A DNA stretch of 64,000 nt from Lewinella cohaerens DSM 23179 (GTDB lineage: Bacteria > Bacteroidota > Bacteroidia > Chitinophagales > Saprospiraceae). The stretch is from the NCBI RefSeq assembly GCF_000379805.1, contig NZ_KB903539.1, positions 71,077 through 135,076 of the forward strand, read 5' to 3'. A program made the position numbers and the translations under genes. Below are positions 61,337-64,000 of the stretch, in pieces; position 1 is the first letter of the stretch, and the number at the start of each line of letters is the position of its first letter. The notes beneath the pieces are model-generated. The model searched no databases and was not told where the DNA came from. It saw only the letters and a list, made by a program, of their open reading frames with translations.

Positions 61337-62013
61337 CGATTTTTAATAACCATTGTGTGTGTTTTGACTGATTATGTGTTAATTAGGAGAGATTAACGTG
61401 TGCTGAAAATAGCTGGCTTGCTAATCATTGCAAAAAGTAAAATCGTAATTTATTTTTTTTGCTGTTCCTTTTTTGATAGCAAGGGCTGTTAGATGGGGGC
61501 AGGAAGCATCAAAAAGGAGGAGGATATTTCTTAATGTGCGACCTCCTCCGAGGTCGTTTCATCCTGGATGAAGTCCTTTGTTTTTTGGAGATGTGCCCTC
61601 AATTGTATGATGGCACTGGTACGATTGGCGGAGAAATCGGCGCGGAAGGCAGCGCCTGAAGCCCGGCGGATCCCGATTTTTCATCGGGAGAGCAGGACAA
61701 AGGGTGGCAGCGGTATGCAATGCGCAGCACTGCATGAGAGCGAACAACCTGGTGCCGTAGGTGCGGTTGCGCAGCAACGCTACTACCGGCATGGCCCCTA
61801 AGTAGATAATTTCCTGACTTTTCCTTAAGGGATGAGGAAATAAATAATCTACGCAAAGGGCGTAGCAAGTTTTTAATTAGACAAGTCAGATTTTTCGCGG
61901 CATAGCGGGCTACGCAAGGGAAATCTGATGATGGATAAATAAAAATTTGTAGCAAGGTGTGTAGATTATTTTTTGCGAACTCCCTAAATTGTATTCTTCC
62001 AAAATACTAGCCA
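61337..62013. repeat. gene-free region with dispersed and nested inverted repeats
   Basis: No gene is supported here. 61615-61800 is a GC-rich intergenic repeat with a small TCCCGAT-TTTTC-ATCGGGA hairpin, ending GGCATGGCCCC, like the element at 33536-33673. 61843-61970 is a nested structure: outer arms AATAATCTAC (61843-61852) and GTAGATTATT (61961-61970), inner TCAGATTT (61886-61893) with AAATCTGA (61921-61928). The following TTTTTTGCGAACTCCCT also occurs, with one T fewer, at 52105-52120. Confidence 0.55.
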
Positions 62014-62595
62014 ATGACCGCCAATTACCTCGATAGCGCCCGTAAGCAATTCCAGTATTATAAAACATTGGGAGATCGAACGATGGACCAATTGACCGAT
62101 GATCAGTTGTTTTGGCAATATAATCCCGAAAGCAACTCTATCGCTATCATCGTCAAACATTTGTGGGGTAATATGTTGTCGCGTTGGACTGATTTTCTGA
62201 CTGCTGATGGCGAAAAAGAATGGCGCCAGCGAGAAGCGGAGTTTGATGCAGATATAAAAGACCACAAGGAGCTGCAGGAAAAATGGGAGGCCGGATGGCA
62301 GTGCTTATTTACGGCTTTGGACACCGTGGATGAAGAAAACTTTGACACCATTATCTATATTCGAAATATGGGCCACACCATGGTGGAGGCGATCAATCGA
62401 CAACTTGCCCATTATGCCTATCACGTAGGGCAAATGGTGTATATTGGTCGGATGTTAAAGGGGGCAGAATGGGCAAGTTTGTCTATCCCCCGAGGCGAAT
62501 CTGCTGCCTACAATGCTGAAAAATTTAGTCAACCCAAGCACCGTGAGCATTTTACGGAAGAGTGGGGAGACCGAGAGACGGAGAAAAATAAATAA
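62014..62595 (+). CDS. DUF1572 (DinB-like) family protein
   Basis: 193 residues, DinB-like four-helix bundle. The metal-binding His triad is in place: KHLWGNM (~51), and HYAYHVGQM (~130-137). DUF1572 proteins bind a divalent metal; some relatives are thiol-dependent (bacillithiol/mycothiol) transferases, but no substrate is known. It ends 4 bases before the start of paaY, so the two are cotranscribed. No operator of the CGAACG type is seen upstream. Confidence 0.85.
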   Translation: MTANYLDSARKQFQYYKTLGDRTMDQLTDDQLFWQYNPESNSIAIIVKHLWGNMLSRWTDFLTADGEKEWRQREAEFDADIKDHKELQEKWEAGWQCLFTALDTVDEENFDTIIYIRNMGHTMVEAINRQLAHYAYHVGQMVYIGRMLKGAEWASLSIPRGESAAYNAEKFSQPKHREHFTEEWGDRETEKNK

Positions 62596-62599
62596 GAAT

Positions 62600-63196
62600 A
62601 TGTTTTACGCTTTTAAAGGCTTTCAACCTGTCGTTCACCCTACTGCTTTTGTACACCCACAAGCCACGGTAACAGGGAATGTTGTTATTGGAGCCGACGT
62701 TTATATTGGTCCTGGCGCTGCGCTTCGAGGAGACTGGGGGGGGATTGTGATAGAAGATGGTTGTAATGTGCAAGAAAACTGTACTATACACATGTTTCCA
62801 GGCGTGACGGTATTGCTGGAGGAAGGCGCACATGTAGGGCACGGTGCGATCATTCATGGTGCTCGTTTGGGGCGTAATGTAATGATCGGAATGAACAGCG
62901 TCATCATGGACGAAGTTGTGGTAGGGGAGGGGAGTATCATTGGCGCACTCTCTTTTGTGAAAGCCAAGACGATTATTCCTGAGCGCAGTTTGGTGGTCGG
63001 GAATCCTGCCAAAATCATCAAAGAAGTAAGTGACGAAATGCTGGCCTGGAAAACCAAAGGCACTCGCCTGTATCAGCAATTACCTTCGGAACTGCACGCA
63101 CAATTGGAAGCTTGTAAACCCCTGCGAGAAATTCCAGATGATCGACCTGCGCAGGAGAGCCTTTATGCTACCTGGGAAGCGATAAAAGGGAGTTGA
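62600..63196 (+). CDS. paaY: gamma-carbonic anhydrase family protein, PaaY-like
   Basis: 198 residues from the ATG at 62600. The N-terminal FYAFKGFQPVVHPTAFVHPQATVTGNV and a run of hexapeptide repeats make a left-handed beta-helix, with His ligands in HMFPG, HVGHG and IIHGA. The C-terminal part ALSFVKAKTIIPERSLVVGNPAKIIKEVSDEMLAWKTKGTRLYQQL matches PaaY closely, including VGNPA and WKT-GT-x-YQ. PaaY is a thioesterase-like helper of phenylacetate degradation in E. coli that hydrolyses dead-end CoA adducts. A generic gamma-carbonic anhydrase remains possible. Together with paaZ it supports a phenylacetate pathway with dispersed genes. Confidence 0.78.
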   Translation: MFYAFKGFQPVVHPTAFVHPQATVTGNVVIGADVYIGPGAALRGDWGGIVIEDGCNVQENCTIHMFPGVTVLLEEGAHVGHGAIIHGARLGRNVMIGMNSVIMDEVVVGEGSIIGALSFVKAKTIIPERSLVVGNPAKIIKEVSDEMLAWKTKGTRLYQQLPSELHAQLEACKPLREIPDDRPAQESLYATWEAIKGS

Positions 63197-63210
63197 GACC
63201 CGGTAACCAG

Positions 63211-63606
63211 ATGATAGACCAACTCATAAATTGGGGTAATTCTGATCCAAGAAAGCTATTCTTGGTAGATGGATTAGGAGCGATGCTATCGGCTTTTCTG
63301 TTGGGCGTTGTTTTGGTTGAATTTGAGGAATACTTTGGAATTCCCAGACCAACACTTTACACCCTCGCACTATTACCGTGCTTGTTTGCGAGTTATGATT
63401 TTTTCTGTTACCAGAAGAAAAATAGAAATATCGCCCCCCTTTTGAAGGGGATTGCCCTCCTAAACATAAGCTACTGTTTACTGTCTATTGGGTTGGCCAT
63501 CTATCATTACGAGAGGATCACCTATCTCGCGTGGGGGTATATTTTGATTGAAGTTTTGATTGTGATGACGCTCGCGATGATTGAGCTCAAGGTATCAGAC
63601 TCGTAG
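63211..63606 (+). CDS. hypothetical four-helix membrane protein
   Basis: About 131 residues from the ATG at 63211; an in-frame TTG at 63193 overlaps the paaY stop but is less likely. Four hydrophobic segments (about 16-36, 48-65, 73-96 and 102-124), no motif. No family recognised. It follows paaY by 14 bases on the same strand, so it is probably the last gene of the DUF1572-paaY unit. Confidence 0.6.
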   Translation: MIDQLINWGNSDPRKLFLVDGLGAMLSAFLLGVVLVEFEEYFGIPRPTLYTLALLPCLFASYDFFCYQKKNRNIAPLLKGIALLNISYCLLSIGLAIYHYERITYLAWGYILIEVLIVMTLAMIELKVSDS

Positions 63607-63648
63607 TCTGATAACAAAAAACGCGTACTTTGAATTAGCAGTGTTTTT

Positions 63649-64000
63649 TTAGCCCATGATTCCATTAAGCTTGTCTATATCAAGGATATGTATACGGCCA
63701 TCGATGATCTGGATGTAGCCGCTTTCGCGGAAATCTGTGAGGGTACGAATTACGCTCTCTTTAGCGGTACCAACCATTTTGGCGAGGTCTTCACGTAGGA
63801 TGTCAAACTCCATGGTGTTTTCCTTTTCTGCAATGACGACCAAGGTGTCGGCCACCCGTTTGCGGATCGAGTCGTAGGCGAGTTGCATCAATTGTTCCTC
63901 CTTGTCTGCAACATTATTGGCCAACATTTTTATCATGCGGGAGGTGACGTTAGGATTGGCAGAGAGTAGTTTTTCAAAATCTTCCCTTGGGATTAATCGA
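63649..64000 (-). CDS. Crp/Fnr family transcriptional regulator (5' end outside the window)
   Basis: The visible frame is open to the window edge (residues RLIPREDFEKLLSANPNVTSR precede the Met at 63936), so the gene is truncated by the window, not by mutation. The part seen is the end of the cNMP-like domain, the dimerisation helix (MIKMLANNVADKEEQLMQLAYDSIRKRVADTLVVIAE) and the winged HTH (FDILREDLAKMVGTAKESVIRTLTDFRESGYIQIIDGRIHILD). A Crp/Fnr activator in the style of Bacteroidota; effector unknown. The usual Cys cluster of Fnr, if any, would be outside the window. Confidence 0.88.
   Translation of the reverse strand, partial: RLIPREDFEKLLSANPNVTSRMIKMLANNVADKEEQLMQLAYDSIRKRVADTLVVIAEKENTMEFDILREDLAKMVGTAKESVIRTLTDFRESGYIQIIDGRIHILDIDKLNGIMG

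Noticed and set aside
1-64000. tRNA, rRNA or CRISPR features
   Set aside because: No cloverleaf with TTCGA arm, no rRNA-like conserved segments and no regularly spaced short repeats were found on reading both strands.

Overview
The window looks like a chromosomal segment of a member of the Bacteroidota, most probably the Saprospiria (Lewinella/Haliscomenobacter-like). Three lines of evidence support this. Secreted proteins end in type IX secretion (T9SS) sorting domains: type A at 8930-10414 and 37659-39245, type B or gliding-motility-associated at 43500-48284. Several promoters match the Bacteroidota sigma-ABfr box TAnnTTTG. Families typical of the phylum are frequent (DUF4369/TlpA, DUF6090, the fused E1 alpha/beta dehydrogenase, GbsR/MarR). 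No rRNA, tRNA or CRISPR array was seen. This taxonomic call is inference from gene content.

Layout. 0-8.7 kb holds two overlapping nucleotidyltransferases, a DUF2167 membrane protein, paaZ, a CxxCxxCC protein, a frameshifted DUF4369/thioredoxin-fold gene and a small membrane protein. 8.9-16.9 kb holds a seven-repeat FG-GAP protein, debris of a duplicated neighbourhood, a HAD phosphatase, a 1653-residue double UvrA-like ATPase and CvpA. 17-28.2 kb is mostly housekeeping: amidase and SPFH lipoproteins, a SerA-type dehydrogenase, a GbsR regulator, gcvT, a HEAT/cyclophilin lipoprotein overlapping PBP1A. 28.4-37.1 kb holds an ABC exporter, then a caspase/FGE-fold protein between two ~230-bp direct repeats, then a large sortilin/BNR protein. 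37.2-42.5 kb is an accessory run on the minus strand (zinc ribbon, BNR T9SS protein, Dps, DUF6090, DUF2200, hydrolase, VOC) with a MITE. 42.8-64 kb has folK, a 1594-residue T9SS type B protein, an E1/enoyl-CoA hydratase operon, a 56-residue lipoprotein, an Fpg-like glycosylase without zinc ligands, a 5'-nucleotidase, LOG, RsiV-like, metG, a DbpA-type helicase, a DUF1572-paaY operon and a truncated Crp/Fnr regulator.

Connections. paaZ and the distant enoyl-CoA hydratase operon share one promoter/operator design: TAnnTTTG abutting a CGAACG-type palindrome that fits the PaaR consensus. With paaY at 62.6 kb this points to a dispersed phenylacetyl-CoA regulon. Two MITE-like elements (22243-22443 and 40851-41009) share the core of their terminal repeats and carry 3-bp TTA/TAA target duplications, as IS5-family transposases make. 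GC-rich structured repeats are scattered between genes, and one repeat type sits in frame inside the UvrA-like gene.

Most interesting candidates: (1) the caspase - helical linker - FGE/C-type-lectin-fold protein, whose C-terminus resembles a diversity-generating retroelement variable region and whose gene is bracketed by direct repeats; (2) the double-length UvrA-like protein with repeat-derived linkers and asymmetric degeneration of its four ATPase modules; (3) the shared PaaR-like operator.
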